Of a stretch of 64,000 nt of DNA, positions 30,128 to 39,515 are shown piece by piece (the first letter of the stretch is position 1; each line of letters opens with the position of its first letter). The DNA comes from Paraburkholderia sp. BL23I1N1 (GTDB taxonomy: Bacteria > Pseudomonadota > Gammaproteobacteria > Burkholderiales > Burkholderiaceae), in assembly GCF_003610295.1 (NCBI RefSeq), contig NZ_RAPV01000002.1, positions 1,302,001 to 1,366,000 on the forward strand, read 5' to 3'. The notes below the pieces were generated by a model. That model worked only from the letters and a program-made list of their open reading frames with translations. It did no database searches and was not told the DNA's origin. Made by a program: the position numbers and the translations under genes.

Positions 30128-31042
30128 TTAGAGTTGAATCCACGTGCTGCCGGTAGCGGCCTTTTCGGCCGCGCCGATGAAGCGGACCACGTCGACGCCT
30201 TCGTCGAGCGTGCACAGCGTGGACGTATCGTCGCGAACGAAAGCTTCGAGTTGGGCGATGTACGTGACATCCCGCTCGGCTTCGACACGCGTGAGCTCGC
30301 CGTTGACCGTCAGCGATCCGTTCACCAGATCGAGGATCGCCGTCAGGTCAGGGCCATTCAGGTTGATCGAGCGCTGCGGCATCCGGTCGAGGTAGTTGAT
30401 TCCAATCGACACCGCGGGGCAGCACTGGTTGACCGACAACGTCGAAAACACGTCATCACTCCGGATATCGAGGTCGCTGAAATGGCCACCGAGCGCGGCA
30501 ACACGGCGAGCGGGCCCGCATAGCCACAGAGCGAGATCGATCTCGTGCGAGAGATCGCGCAACACGCCGCCGCCCAATTCGACACTCGCCGAATACGATT
30601 GCCGGTAGTCGGTGCCCGGGCGCCATTGCGACAGATGCTGGCCGGCCCGAAAGGACGCCGAGTAGAGCGCCGGTACGTGTTCGAGACGCGCGCGCAGCGC
30701 CTGGATGAGTGGATGAAACCGCAAGTTATAGGCGACATACGCTCGCATATTGCCCAGCTCTGGCGTTTCTTCCGGAAAGCTGTAGACGGGTTTTTCGATC
30801 AGCACTCCACCATCGAAACCGGTGCGTGCCAGTTCGCTAATGGTGTCCGCATGCCGCGCCGTAGGATTCGCGACGACGACGCGGTCCGGTGCGAAAGTTA
30901 AGATCGCGTCAGCCACGTTTTCGAAGCGTGGGAATGGGCAATCCGCGTTGGCAGACACGCAGGCGACTTGCATGCCGAGCGACGCCGCGATCCGGCTATG
31001 GCGCGCGCCGATCGAACCATATCCGACTATGAGAATACGCAT
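30128..31042 (-). CDS. Gfo/Idh/MocA-family oxidoreductase
   Basis: The 304-residue protein has the Rossmann start MRILIVGYGSIGARHSRIAA, the EKP motif in VLIEKPVYSF and GGGVLRDLSHEIDLALWL, typical of this NAD(P)-dependent sugar oxidoreductase family. The start at 31042 is set by a ggaagt site. It sits between the SDR and legI genes, so it probably acts on a sugar precursor of the nonulosonic branch. Substrate unknown; analogous unlinked oxidoreductase genes occur in ptm-type loci. Confidence 0.83.
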   Translation of the reverse strand: MRILIVGYGSIGARHSRIAASLGMQVACVSANADCPFPRFENVADAILTFAPDRVVVANPTARHADTISELARTGFDGGVLIEKPVYSFPEETPELGNMRAYVAYNLRFHPLIQALRARLEHVPALYSASFRAGQHLSQWRPGTDYRQSYSASVELGGGVLRDLSHEIDLALWLCGPARRVAALGGHFSDLDIRSDDVFSTLSVNQCCPAVSIGINYLDRMPQRSINLNGPDLTAILDLVNGSLTVNGELTRVEAERDVTYIAQLEAFVRDDTSTLCTLDEGVDVVRFIGAAEKAATGSTWIQL

Positions 31043-31130
31043 AGACTTCCTTGCAAACCTGTTGTTGCGCGGCATGTCAAGCACGCTTGCCGCTTCGATT
31101 ACACACCTGGACGTCGCGAAAGCAGATGCC

Positions 31131-32135
31131 TTAGATCAGATCGTCCTGCGCATAGTCGCGCGTGGCCGGTTTGCCGACTACCTCATCCCATCGTGCTGGC
31201 GATAGGCCACTGCCAGGGCGCCGCACTGCGAGATTCTCAGTCGAAAGAGTCTCGCCTCGCGAAATCGGACGCGCTGCGACGATACTTTTGCGCGCGATCA
31301 GCCGGTTAGGAATTTCCGATGCGGTGGGCTGTTTTCGTCCATTGCCTAGTGCAAGGCTCACGCGCCGGATCGATGTGACCATGGCTGTCAGTTCGGCCGG
31401 TTCGAGGCTCGCTTTGTGGTCTGGGCCTGTCATCGTGCGATCGAGCGTGAAATGCTTTTCAATCACTTGGGCGCCGAGCGCAGTGGCCGCAATCGGAATG
31501 TCTATGCCTTGGGTGTGATCGGAGTAACCGATCGTGGCACCCGGAAAAGCAGCGCGCATCGTGTTCATCGCGAGCAGGTTGACCTCCTCCACAGGGGCCG
31601 GATATTCGGTCGTGCAGTGCAGCAGCGTGATCTTTTCGATCGGCGTGCCGACGCCGTGCAACGCCATGACAGCATCTTCGATTTCGCCGAGCGTCGCCAT
31701 GCCAGACGAGAGGATGACTGGCCGGCCGATCTTTCCGATTTCACGCAGGAATGGCACGTTGGTCAGATCGCCCGAAGACACCTTGAATGTGCTCATGCCG
31801 AGGTCGGCAAGCATGCGCGCCGCTTCGACGTCGAACGGCGTCGACATAAATTCGATGTTTTTCTTCGTGCAGTATTTCGCCAGTTCGGCGAAAGCTTCCT
31901 GAGGCAACTCGAGGCGCTTCAGCATCTCGAATTGCGACTCGGCGTTGCCTGTGGTGGCTTTCTGATATTCAGCCTTCGGCGCGGCGCGCGTGACGAGCGA
32001 CTCGGCGCGAAATGTCTGGAACTTTACGTAATCGGCGCCTGCCGCCGCCGCTGCGTCGATCAACTGATAGGCCAGATCGAGCGAGCCGTTGTGGTTGACG
32101 CCGGCTTCAGCTATCACCGTGCAATGCTTGTTCAT
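31131..32135 (-). CDS. legI: Legionaminic/N-acetylneuraminate synthase (LegI/NeuB-like)
   Basis: The 334-residue enzyme condenses a hexosamine-derived aldose with phosphoenolpyruvate to a nine-carbon 2-keto acid. The NeuB domain (about 1-245) carries IAEAGVNHNGSLDLAYQLID, YVKFQTFRAE, STPFD and EKHFTLDR. A C-terminal SAF (antifreeze-like) domain follows (about 275-334). The set of neighbours, legB-C-H-G, indicates a di-N-acyl substrate rather than ManNAc. Its start overlaps the legH stop (ATGA). Confidence 0.93.
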   Translation of the reverse strand: MNKHCTVIAEAGVNHNGSLDLAYQLIDAAAAAGADYVKFQTFRAESLVTRAAPKAEYQKATTGNAESQFEMLKRLELPQEAFAELAKYCTKKNIEFMSTPFDVEAARMLADLGMSTFKVSSGDLTNVPFLREIGKIGRPVILSSGMATLGEIEDAVMALHGVGTPIEKITLLHCTTEYPAPVEEVNLLAMNTMRAAFPGATIGYSDHTQGIDIPIAATALGAQVIEKHFTLDRTMTGPDHKASLEPAELTAMVTSIRRVSLALGNGRKQPTASEIPNRLIARKSIVAARPISRGETLSTENLAVRRPGSGLSPARWDEVVGKPATRDYAQDDLI

Positions 32136-32752
32136 CGAGATTTGTCTCCGAAGTAGAAGGTGCCGTCCATCACCGGCTTGCGTACGCGGGAACCCATCGC
32201 GATCAGGCAGTTCGCGCCGATTGTGATGCCCTCGCGACAGATCGTTCCGCTGCCGATCAGCGTGCCATCGCGCACCACGACCTGGCCGTTCAGCACTGCG
32301 GCGGTTGCAACGTGGCAGTGATCGCCGACGACGGCGTCATGTTCGATAAGCGCACGTGTGTTGATGATTGTATTAACGCCGACGCTCGCGTCGGGGCCGA
32401 CCTGCGCGTAATGCATGACGATCGAACCAGCGCCGAGGCGTGCACTGCGAGCTACCCGTGCGAGCGGCGAGACGATTGACGGCAGCGCGAAACCGGCTTC
32501 GCTGAGCCGCGTGAAGATTCGCTGCCGGATCGACGGCGACTTGATCTGACCGACGGTCACAAGCGCGTTTGGGCAAAGCCGCAACAAATCTGCGAGATTG
32601 TCGTCGTACCCGACGACTGGGTAGCCGAGCACGTCGCGAGCTGTGCTGCCGGGCGCCTCGACGATGCCCGCGATTCGCCAGTTGCCTTCTGCTTCAATCA
32701 CGTCGATGACGGCCTTGCAGTGGCCGCCGCCGCCGAATAGCAGGATGCCCAT
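32132..32752 (-). CDS. legH: NDP-sugar N-acetyltransferase (LegH/PglD/NeuD-like)
   Basis: The 206-residue protein has a small Rossmann-like N-terminal domain (LLFGGGGHCKAVIDVI) and a left-handed parallel beta-helix of hexapeptide repeats (about 90-200), the architecture of PglD and LegH. In the legionaminic pathway it acetylates the 4-amino group made by LegC. Placement directly downstream of legC, two bases after its stop, supports this. Confidence 0.88.
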   Translation of the reverse strand: MGILLFGGGGHCKAVIDVIEAEGNWRIAGIVEAPGSTARDVLGYPVVGYDDNLADLLRLCPNALVTVGQIKSPSIRQRIFTRLSEAGFALPSIVSPLARVARSARLGAGSIVMHYAQVGPDASVGVNTIINTRALIEHDAVVGDHCHVATAAVLNGQVVVRDGTLIGSGTICREGITIGANCLIAMGSRVRKPVMDGTFYFGDKSR

Positions 32753-32754
32753 GC

Positions 32755-33909
32755 TCAGGCCGGTTGGCGCAGCACGCCGCTTGGGATGTTGATCAGGCGG
32801 CCGGCAATATCCTGTGTGACCGTCAGCGCGTCGCGCGGCGCCGACGAGAACATCGGCAGCGTATGGAGCGGTTCCCAGATGGGCCGTGTCATCACGCCAG
32901 CTTCGTTGGTGATTTCAAGGCACTCGTCGCGCTGTGCGCGATCGTTCAGCAGGATCGCGCACAGCCAGTAGTTTGACGACGTGCCAGGACGTTCGGTCAC
33001 GAACGGAATGCCGACCTTCGCGAACGCTTCGCTGTAACGTTGAGCGAGATCGCGCTTGAATGCGACGAACGCTTCGAGCTGTTCGAGCTGTGCGCAGCCG
33101 AGCGCAGCGTTCAGGTTGGGCAGGCGGAAATTGAATCCGATTGCATCGTGCTCGAAACGCCAGCGATGTGGGACCTTGGCTGTGGTCGTCAGATGCTTCG
33201 CTCGTTTCGCCAGTTCCGGGTCATTAGTCATGATCGCGCCACCTCCGCCGGTGGTGACGATCTTGTTGCCGTTGAAGCTGAGCGTGCCGAGCAGGCCATA
33301 CGTGCCGCAATGCCGTGATCCGATCCGGCTGCCCAACGCTTCCGCTGCGTCTTCGATGACAGGAATGCGCCACGCGGTGCATACCTCGACGATCTGTTCG
33401 ATGCGGGCAGGCAGGCCGAACGAGTGCATCGGTACGCAGGCAGCGACTCGGCGACCGGTGGCGCGATGGATGCAGCCTGCATCTGTCAGCTCGCACGCGT
33501 CGTGGAGGAACGCTTCGAGCGCGGTAGGCGAGAGGCCGTACGAGTCCGCGTCCACATCGACGAAGGCGGGCATCGCGCCGGCGTGTGCGATCGAATTCGC
33601 GGTCGCAACAAAGCTGAGCGACTGCGTAATCACCAGATCGTCCCGGTTGACGCCGGCGAGCAGCAACGACATATGCAGTGCGGTGGTACCGTTGGTCGTC
33701 GCAATGACATGCGATGCGCCGGTGATGTCCCGCAGCATTGATTCGAACTGGTCGACATAGGCGCCGACGGACGATACGAACGTCGATTCGATCGTCGCCT
33801 GCACATAGGCGCTTTCGTTGCCGTTGAAGATGGGGGCATGCAGTGGCAGAAACCCGTCGGGGCTGTACACGTCCCGAACGGTCTGCACGATGGAGGAGGC
33901 TCGGCTCAT
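32755..33909 (-). CDS. legC: PLP-dependent aminotransferase (LegC-like)
   Basis: The 384-residue aminotransferase of the DegT/DnrJ/EryC1 type transaminates the 4-keto group of the LegB product. The start FLPLHAPIFNGNESAYVQAT and the Schiff-base lysine in LSFNGNKIVTTGGGGAIMT are diagnostic of the LegC/PglE group. ATG at 33909 is chosen because it begins directly before the conserved domain. It lies 16 bases after legB. Confidence 0.9.
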   Translation of the reverse strand: MSRASSIVQTVRDVYSPDGFLPLHAPIFNGNESAYVQATIESTFVSSVGAYVDQFESMLRDITGASHVIATTNGTTALHMSLLLAGVNRDDLVITQSLSFVATANSIAHAGAMPAFVDVDADSYGLSPTALEAFLHDACELTDAGCIHRATGRRVAACVPMHSFGLPARIEQIVEVCTAWRIPVIEDAAEALGSRIGSRHCGTYGLLGTLSFNGNKIVTTGGGGAIMTNDPELAKRAKHLTTTAKVPHRWRFEHDAIGFNFRLPNLNAALGCAQLEQLEAFVAFKRDLAQRYSEAFAKVGIPFVTERPGTSSNYWLCAILLNDRAQRDECLEITNEAGVMTRPIWEPLHTLPMFSSAPRDALTVTQDIAGRLINIPSGVLRQPA

Positions 33910-33925
33910 GGTTCGATAGAGTTGA

Positions 33926-34930
33926 TCAGACGTTGTAACGATCGGCCTTGTAGCTAGCCAGGTTGGCCGGGTCCGTGAACCACTCGACCGTTTTGGCAAG
34001 GCCCTTGCGGAAGCCGTCCACGCCGCCGAATTCCGGCGCCCAGCCGGTCAGCTCGCGCAGGCGGCTGTTGTCCGCAAGCAGTCGTTCGACTTCGCTCTTT
34101 TCCGGACGCAGACGCTGCTCGTCGGTTTCGATCGTCACTTCGGCACCCATCGTCTCAGCGATCATCCGGACAGTATCGCCGATGCTAACTTCGAAGCCGC
34201 TTCCGGCGTTGAGCACCTGGCCGAGCGCCTGATCGCTATTCATCACGGCTTCGAACGCACGGACCGTGTCGGTCACGAAGTTGAAGTCGCGCGTCGGATG
34301 CAGCGAACCCAGTTTCAGATTGCGTTGCCCGTTCGCGATCTGCGTGATGATGCTCGGAATCACTGCGCGCGCCGACTGGCGCGGTCCGTACGTGTTGAAT
34401 GGGCGGAGTACGGCGACCGGTGTTTCGAACGACATGTAGAACGACAGCGCGATCTGATCGGCACCGATTTTCGAGGCCGAATACGGCGATTGACCTTGCA
34501 GCGGATGGGTTTCGGCGATCGGAACAGTGCGCGCCGTGCCGTAGACTTCGCTCGTGGACGTATGGACCACGCGCGCTCCGAGGTCGCGCGCCGCCTGAAC
34601 GATGTTCAGCGTGCCTTTGACGTTCGTGTCGACGTAGGTGTCAGGCGAATGGTACGAGTACGGAATCGCGATCAGCGCGGCGAGATGCAGCACGGTATCG
34701 CAGCCTTCTACGGCTTTGCGCACGCCGTGCGGGTCGCGGATATCGCCGGCAAATACGTCGAGCGACGACTTGATGTCCGCCGGGGCGCGGTCGAGCCAGC
34801 CCCACGAATTGAATGAGTTATACAGAACGAAGGCGCGGACGTCGTATCCGGCCCTCACCAGGTATTCCGTCAGGTGCGAACCAATAAAGCCATCGGCACC
34901 GGTGACGAGGATTCGTTTCTTGGCAGACAT
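33926..34930 (-). CDS. legB: NDP-HexNAc 4,6-dehydratase (LegB-like)
   Basis: The 334-residue SDR-type dehydratase has ILVTGADGFIGSHLTEYL, HLAALIAIPYSYHSP, STSEVYGTA, the catalytic YSASKIGADQIALSFY and PFNTYGPRQSARAVIP. It would make the 4-keto-6-deoxy intermediate of the legionaminic pathway, GDP-linked if the ptmE-like enzyme supplies the donor. It heads the legB-C-H-I series, 82 bases after the acyltransferase. Confidence 0.92.
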   Translation of the reverse strand: MSAKKRILVTGADGFIGSHLTEYLVRAGYDVRAFVLYNSFNSWGWLDRAPADIKSSLDVFAGDIRDPHGVRKAVEGCDTVLHLAALIAIPYSYHSPDTYVDTNVKGTLNIVQAARDLGARVVHTSTSEVYGTARTVPIAETHPLQGQSPYSASKIGADQIALSFYMSFETPVAVLRPFNTYGPRQSARAVIPSIITQIANGQRNLKLGSLHPTRDFNFVTDTVRAFEAVMNSDQALGQVLNAGSGFEVSIGDTVRMIAETMGAEVTIETDEQRLRPEKSEVERLLADNSRLRELTGWAPEFGGVDGFRKGLAKTVEWFTDPANLASYKADRYNV

Positions 34931-35012
34931 CGTGTTCCTTTTCTAATGTGTTGCGGCGAGTGTTACTTTACATTGCCGATCGAGGCGGGCGAAGCGGGGA
35001 CAGACGCTCGTT

Positions 35013-36269
35013 TCAACGTTCCGGCGTTTTTGAAGCTGAAGCTAACGCGGGCTGCATCATGCCGTTTCTATAAAAGTTCATGACCCAGCGGCGTGCGGGC
35101 ATTTCCAGGAATCGGTAGGCGAGCCACGAGACCGCGAGCAGGATCGCAAGGAATGCTGCTGATTTCCAGATCATCTCGGGTACTTGCGCACTGAGATCGC
35201 CTCTGGATTTGACCATGAAAAATGGGAACAGATTCCCATGCAGCAAGTACAGCGAGTAGCTGATCTCACCGATGAACATTAATGGTGCGGTGCATGCAAG
35301 TTTGCCCAACCATTTCCTGCTTCGGCATATGGCATAGATTGCGGCAGGAACGGCAATCGCGTACCCGCTGTAAAGGCGATATCCGCCAAAAAGACGTGGT
35401 GCGTCGTAGAGGCTGCCGTCGAGCAGTGACGCTCCGATGTACAGGATGCCAATCACACCCGCTAGCCGCGCCACTAGACGTGCCGGTCCCGATTCGGCGT
35501 GGCCACCCCGCGAGAGCCAGATTTCCGCAATTCCGACGCCGGCGAGGAACTCGAAAACACGGCCGTACGGCGAGTAGTAGACGAGCCAATGAGTCGGATC
35601 GACACCTTGCGCTGTACCCCAGATCCGCGAAATACCGTTCACCACTTCGTCGGTGGATGCCATCCGGATAAAAACGGTCCGGCAAGCCATCGCTGCCAGT
35701 GCCAGCAAAATTCCGCGCCACAACGAATGACGCTTGAAGCCGCCGTAAAGCGCGAGCGGAATGAACAGCAGGTAGAGGAAAAATTCGACGCTGATTGACC
35801 AGGAATTATTGGCGAATTCTTGTGAAATCGACAAATTGAATCCGTTGAACGTCGAATAGAACCATGACTGCATCCCCGCCAGATAGACAGGAAACGACGC
35901 GGAGTAGACGTTGGCTGCCAGTTGTCTGCCTTGGTATGCCGCATACGTCAGATTGGCCAGGTAGTTGAGCAGAATCACCGGCAAATACAGCGGATAGAGA
36001 CGCGCGAAGCGAGCGAACAGAAACGCGATGACGCCGCGCTCGCGCTCGCCGGCAAGCCGATCAGAGTAGTTGTAATGTATGACGAACCCGCTCAGCACGA
36101 AAAAGGTCGTCATGCCGAGCACGCCAAATTTTGCGAGGGCGGGCTCGACGCTCGTTGCTCTGAGCGGCAGCATCAGGAGACCCATATGATGCACAACGAC
36201 CAGTAACGCTGCGACACCGCGCAAACTGGTCAGAGCATCGATTGAAGGGCGGTTGCGTACATTGGACAT
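35013..36269 (-). CDS. Acyltransferase 3 family membrane protein, copy B
   Basis: The 418-residue protein has about ten membrane segments and the family motifs SLRGVAALLVVVHHMG, FFVLSGFVIHYNYSDR and FIGEISYSLYLLHGN. It would O-acylate a sugar of the glycan. It is not a close relative of copies A and C. ATG at 36269 is used; the codon just upstream is TTG. It sits between the yersiniose-type and legionaminate-type genes. Confidence 0.9.
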   Translation of the reverse strand: MSNVRNRPSIDALTSLRGVAALLVVVHHMGLLMLPLRATSVEPALAKFGVLGMTTFFVLSGFVIHYNYSDRLAGERERGVIAFLFARFARLYPLYLPVILLNYLANLTYAAYQGRQLAANVYSASFPVYLAGMQSWFYSTFNGFNLSISQEFANNSWSISVEFFLYLLFIPLALYGGFKRHSLWRGILLALAAMACRTVFIRMASTDEVVNGISRIWGTAQGVDPTHWLVYYSPYGRVFEFLAGVGIAEIWLSRGGHAESGPARLVARLAGVIGILYIGASLLDGSLYDAPRLFGGYRLYSGYAIAVPAAIYAICRSRKWLGKLACTAPLMFIGEISYSLYLLHGNLFPFFMVKSRGDLSAQVPEMIWKSAAFLAILLAVSWLAYRFLEMPARRWVMNFYRNGMMQPALASASKTPER

Positions 36270-36430
36270 CAATCAGACTAGGCCGGTGATATGGGAAGTG
36301 AGGAACAACTTGACATGCGTGGCGCGGCGGATTTGCTGAGCAGCAAGGGCCGGCGAAGTACAACTCCTGTTCAGCAGCGTTCAATGGTGATGCACCGTGC
36401 AAGGTGAACCACTGTTATCCCCGCGATCGG

Positions 36431-36459
36431 CGACGCTCGGGCGCCATGCCCGAGCGTCG
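36431..36459. repeat. Perfect 12-base-pair hairpin in intergenic region
   Basis: cgacgctcgggc, loop gccat, gcccgagcgtcg. It lies about 70 bases beyond the yerE-like stop and 160 bases before the acyltransferase start. No T tract follows on either strand, so it is more likely an attenuating or mRNA-stabilising stem than a simple terminator. Confidence 0.55.
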
Positions 36460-36529
36460 ATCCGAACAACATGTCGAGCGACATTGGAACACCGTGCGTC
36501 CGAATAAGACGGACGCCGGCATCGTACGG

Positions 36530-38326
36530 TTAATCGTCGTTGTCGAACATCGTCATGTTGCGTTCCAACTCTTCACGCGGCAGCAGCGGGTCCATATCTT
36601 CCATCGGACGCGATGCGATCGTGCCGTCCGGCTTGCGGTACGAATTGGCGCGGAAGCGTTGCTGTTCCTGCGAGACCAGCATTTCCACGATCCACGGGTC
36701 CTTGTCGGCGAACACGGTCTTGATCGCGTCCGGCAACTGGTCGTTGGTTTCGATCAGCATGTACTTCAGGCCGAAGGCTTCCGCCAGCTTCCTGAAGTCG
36801 GGGTTGCCCACGCCGGACAGCTTGTCGGTACCGATTTCGCGGCCGTCGAAGAAGCGACGTTGCGTGTTGCGCATACTCTGATAGCCGTCGTTGTTGCTGA
36901 TGAACAGCTTCGCGTTCAGGCGGTTCTGCGCGAGGAACATCAGTTCCTGGATGTTGAACAGCACGCTGCCGTCGCCCGTCACCAGCACGCCGCGGCGCTT
37001 CTGGTCGTCTGCGATGCACGCGCCGACGAGCGCGGGAAGATCCCAACCCATCGCGCCCATGCACGCGCTCGTGAACGCGACCTGGCCGTCCTTCACGCGA
37101 TGGTTCTGATACGCGATGATGCAGCCGTCGAGCGAATTGCCGCTGACGACCACGTCCGTATTGTCGAGTTGACGCGACAGTTCGTCATACGCCGCGTAGA
37201 TGTCGACGTGAGACTTTTGCAGATGCTCCGGCGCCGGCATCGGCGGGTATTCGCGCTTCCACATTGCGCAGGCGTCGAGCCAGCGCTGCGTCGGCTGGTA
37301 GGTGTGCGCTTCGACGCGTTTCAGCAGACCTTCGATGAATTCCTTCACGTCCGCGAGGACCGGGTATTCGATCGTGATGTTCTTCTTTTTCAGGTCGCCG
37401 GCGTCGATGTTGACGAGCACCTTCTTGGCCTTCGGCGCGAACTTGTCGCTGAAGCCGATGGCCGAGATCGACAGGCTCGTGCCGAGCGCGAGCACTAGGT
37501 CGGAGTTCTGCAGCGCGAAGTTCGCGCGGCGCTGTCCGCCCGGGCCGATGCGGCCCTGGAACAACGGGTTATCTTCCGCGAGGATGTCCATGCCGCTGAT
37601 CGTCGATAGTGCCGGGATCTGCAGCTTCGCGACGAGTTCGCGGAATGCCTTGCGCGCGTGACCGAGCACGATGCCGTTGCCACCGATGATGACCGGGCGC
37701 TTCGAGGCCAGCAGCAACTCGGCGATCTGGCCGAGAGCGGCCGGGTCGAGTTCCGGCGTGGCTTTTCCTTCCGGAACGAACGAGCGCTGCTGATCCGGTT
37801 CGATCATCGCCGACTGGATGTCGAGCGGCAGATTCAGCCAGACCGGGCCCGGGCGTCCGGCACGCGTCAGGTACAGGCACTTTTCCAGTTCGTAGCGTAG
37901 GTCTTCGGGCTTGGTCACCGTCACGCAGTGCTTCGTAACCGGCTCGGCCATCGGCGTGATGTTGATTTCCTGCGGACCGACCTGACGCTGGTAGCTGTAG
38001 TCGGCCATGATGCCGGTGCGCACCTGGCCGGAAATCACCAGCACCGGGATCGAATCGACGAACGCGCCCGCGACGCCGCTCAGCGCGTTGGTGCTGCCCG
38101 GACCGGTGGTGACGAGGCAAACGCCGAGGTTTTCCGTGGTGCGTGCATAGCCTTCCGCGGCGATCGCGCATGCCTGTTCGTGATAGTTGCACCAGTAGCG
38201 CAGATCTTTCGACCGGTTCAACGCATCCGTCAGGTACATGATGCCGCCGCCCGACACCATGAACACGTCCTTGACTCCAGCCTCTGCGACTCGCTGGAAC
38301 ACATAATCCGAGACACTGATTGCCAT
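36530..38326 (-). CDS. yerE: Thiamine-diphosphate enzyme, YerE-like (branched-sugar acetyl transfer)
   Basis: The 598-residue protein has acetolactate-synthase architecture. The catalytic glutamate is E50 in CNYHEQACAIAAEGYAR, and the thiamine-diphosphate motif is GDGS (451-454) to NN (478-479). Beside ddhA-ddhB-ddhC and a yerF-like gene, the best match is YerE of Yersinia pseudotuberculosis O:VI, which adds a two-carbon unit from pyruvate to C4 of CDP-4-keto-3,6-dideoxyglucose. No biosynthetic ilv genes are near, so acetolactate synthesis is unlikely. The assignment rests on context plus family. Confidence 0.85.
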   Translation of the reverse strand: MAISVSDYVFQRVAEAGVKDVFMVSGGGIMYLTDALNRSKDLRYWCNYHEQACAIAAEGYARTTENLGVCLVTTGPGSTNALSGVAGAFVDSIPVLVISGQVRTGIMADYSYQRQVGPQEINITPMAEPVTKHCVTVTKPEDLRYELEKCLYLTRAGRPGPVWLNLPLDIQSAMIEPDQQRSFVPEGKATPELDPAALGQIAELLLASKRPVIIGGNGIVLGHARKAFRELVAKLQIPALSTISGMDILAEDNPLFQGRIGPGGQRRANFALQNSDLVLALGTSLSISAIGFSDKFAPKAKKVLVNIDAGDLKKKNITIEYPVLADVKEFIEGLLKRVEAHTYQPTQRWLDACAMWKREYPPMPAPEHLQKSHVDIYAAYDELSRQLDNTDVVVSGNSLDGCIIAYQNHRVKDGQVAFTSACMGAMGWDLPALVGACIADDQKRRGVLVTGDGSVLFNIQELMFLAQNRLNAKLFISNNDGYQSMRNTQRRFFDGREIGTDKLSGVGNPDFRKLAEAFGLKYMLIETNDQLPDAIKTVFADKDPWIVEMLVSQEQQRFRANSYRKPDGTIASRPMEDMDPLLPREELERNMTMFDNDD

Positions 38327-38428
38327 TCTTTTTTGCCTAAAAATGTAATTACAAAGCTTCGAGGTTGACGAAGCCTTCTCTACGATCTATTGACGGACGG
38401 CGTCTGGACGCCGTCGTTTCACCGCTCA

Positions 38429-39508
38429 TCACACTACCTTGCTGCCTCGCGCGCGATGCCAGTCCATCGTGCGCCGGATCGCTTCTTCAAGCGGAATCGA
38501 GACCTGCAAATCCAGTTCGGCCGCGGCGCGCTGCAGCGACGGCACATACGCCGACGGCTTCGCGCCCGGCACCGGCGTGCCTTTGATCACCACCGTGTCC
38601 GGCCGGCCGGCGACCTTCGCGACCGTGCGCGCCAGCTCGCCGATCGATACGATCTCATTGCCGCCGACGTTGTACGGCACGCCCGAGCGGCCGCGCGTCA
38701 GCACACGAATCAACCACACGACCAGGTCCGCCGCGTACAGGTACGAGCGCTGCGGCGTGCCGTCGCCGCCGACCACGATTTCGCGGCCCGCAAGCGCGTC
38801 GCGAATGAAGTTGCCGATCGCGTAGTTGCTGTCGAGCGCGAGGTACGGGCCGACGAACGCGAAGCAGCGGGCGATCAGCGCGCGGTAGCCGTGCTGCTGC
38901 GCGGCTACCGACGTTATTATTTCCATCATGCGCTTCGACTGACCGTAGACGATCCGCTCGGACGCATAGTCGGCGACGCCGGCCGGCCCTTCGACACAGA
39001 GGTTGTCGACGACCGAATCCATCGGCGAATAGACCGCGCCAGAGGTCGTGATCAGCACAGCCTCCGTACGATGCGCAACGGCCATGTCGAGCAGGCGGCG
39101 CGTGCCGTCGATCGCCGCATTCAGGTGGCGCTGCGCCCAGTCGCCGGACTGTTCGAGGTTCGTCTCCGACGCCGCATGCAGAATGTGGCTGCACGCGTCA
39201 GTGGGCGCTTCGAAATCGGTCAGGCTGCCGGCGATGAAGTTCAGTCCCGCGCGACCGCGCAGATGCGGTGCGCGTTGTTCGAGGAATTTCTCCGGTGATC
39301 GGCTCAGCACCGTGACGCGCAGGTTCAGCGCGTGCTTCTCATTTGCCCACAGCAGGCTCTCGAGCAGCCAGATGCCGAAGAAGCCAGTGCCGCCCGTGAT
39401 GAACAGATGGGCATCGCGCAACTGCGCCAGATCGTCTTCCAGTTGGGCGGCGACATGTTCCAGATCGCGTTGGAACAGTGTGTGGCCGCTCGGAATCGTG
39501 TGCTCCAT
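38429..39508 (-). CDS. yerF: Extended SDR, YerF-like reductase
   Basis: The 359-residue protein has LFITGGTGFFGIWLLESLLW, SGAVYSP, the Y-x3-K of YGQSKRMMEII and an NDP-sugar-type C-terminus. YerF reduces the acetyl branch left by YerE to a hydroxyethyl group, giving CDP-yersiniose A. Family resemblance to CDP-abequose synthases is equally compatible. Start at ATG 39508 is used; the upstream frame begins only with TTG. It lies 102 bases upstream of the yerE-like gene in the direction of transcription. Confidence 0.8.
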   Translation of the reverse strand: MEHTIPSGHTLFQRDLEHVAAQLEDDLAQLRDAHLFITGGTGFFGIWLLESLLWANEKHALNLRVTVLSRSPEKFLEQRAPHLRGRAGLNFIAGSLTDFEAPTDACSHILHAASETNLEQSGDWAQRHLNAAIDGTRRLLDMAVAHRTEAVLITTSGAVYSPMDSVVDNLCVEGPAGVADYASERIVYGQSKRMMEIITSVAAQQHGYRALIARCFAFVGPYLALDSNYAIGNFIRDALAGREIVVGGDGTPQRSYLYAADLVVWLIRVLTRGRSGVPYNVGGNEIVSIGELARTVAKVAGRPDTVVIKGTPVPGAKPSAYVPSLQRAAAELDLQVSIPLEEAIRRTMDWHRARGSKVV

Positions 39509-39515
39509 AAAACTC

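Noticed and set aside
36530..38326. Reading the thiamine enzyme as biosynthetic acetolactate synthase
   Set aside because: No ilvN or other branched-chain genes near, and it sits with ddh genes and a yerF-like reductase; the YerE reading fits better.
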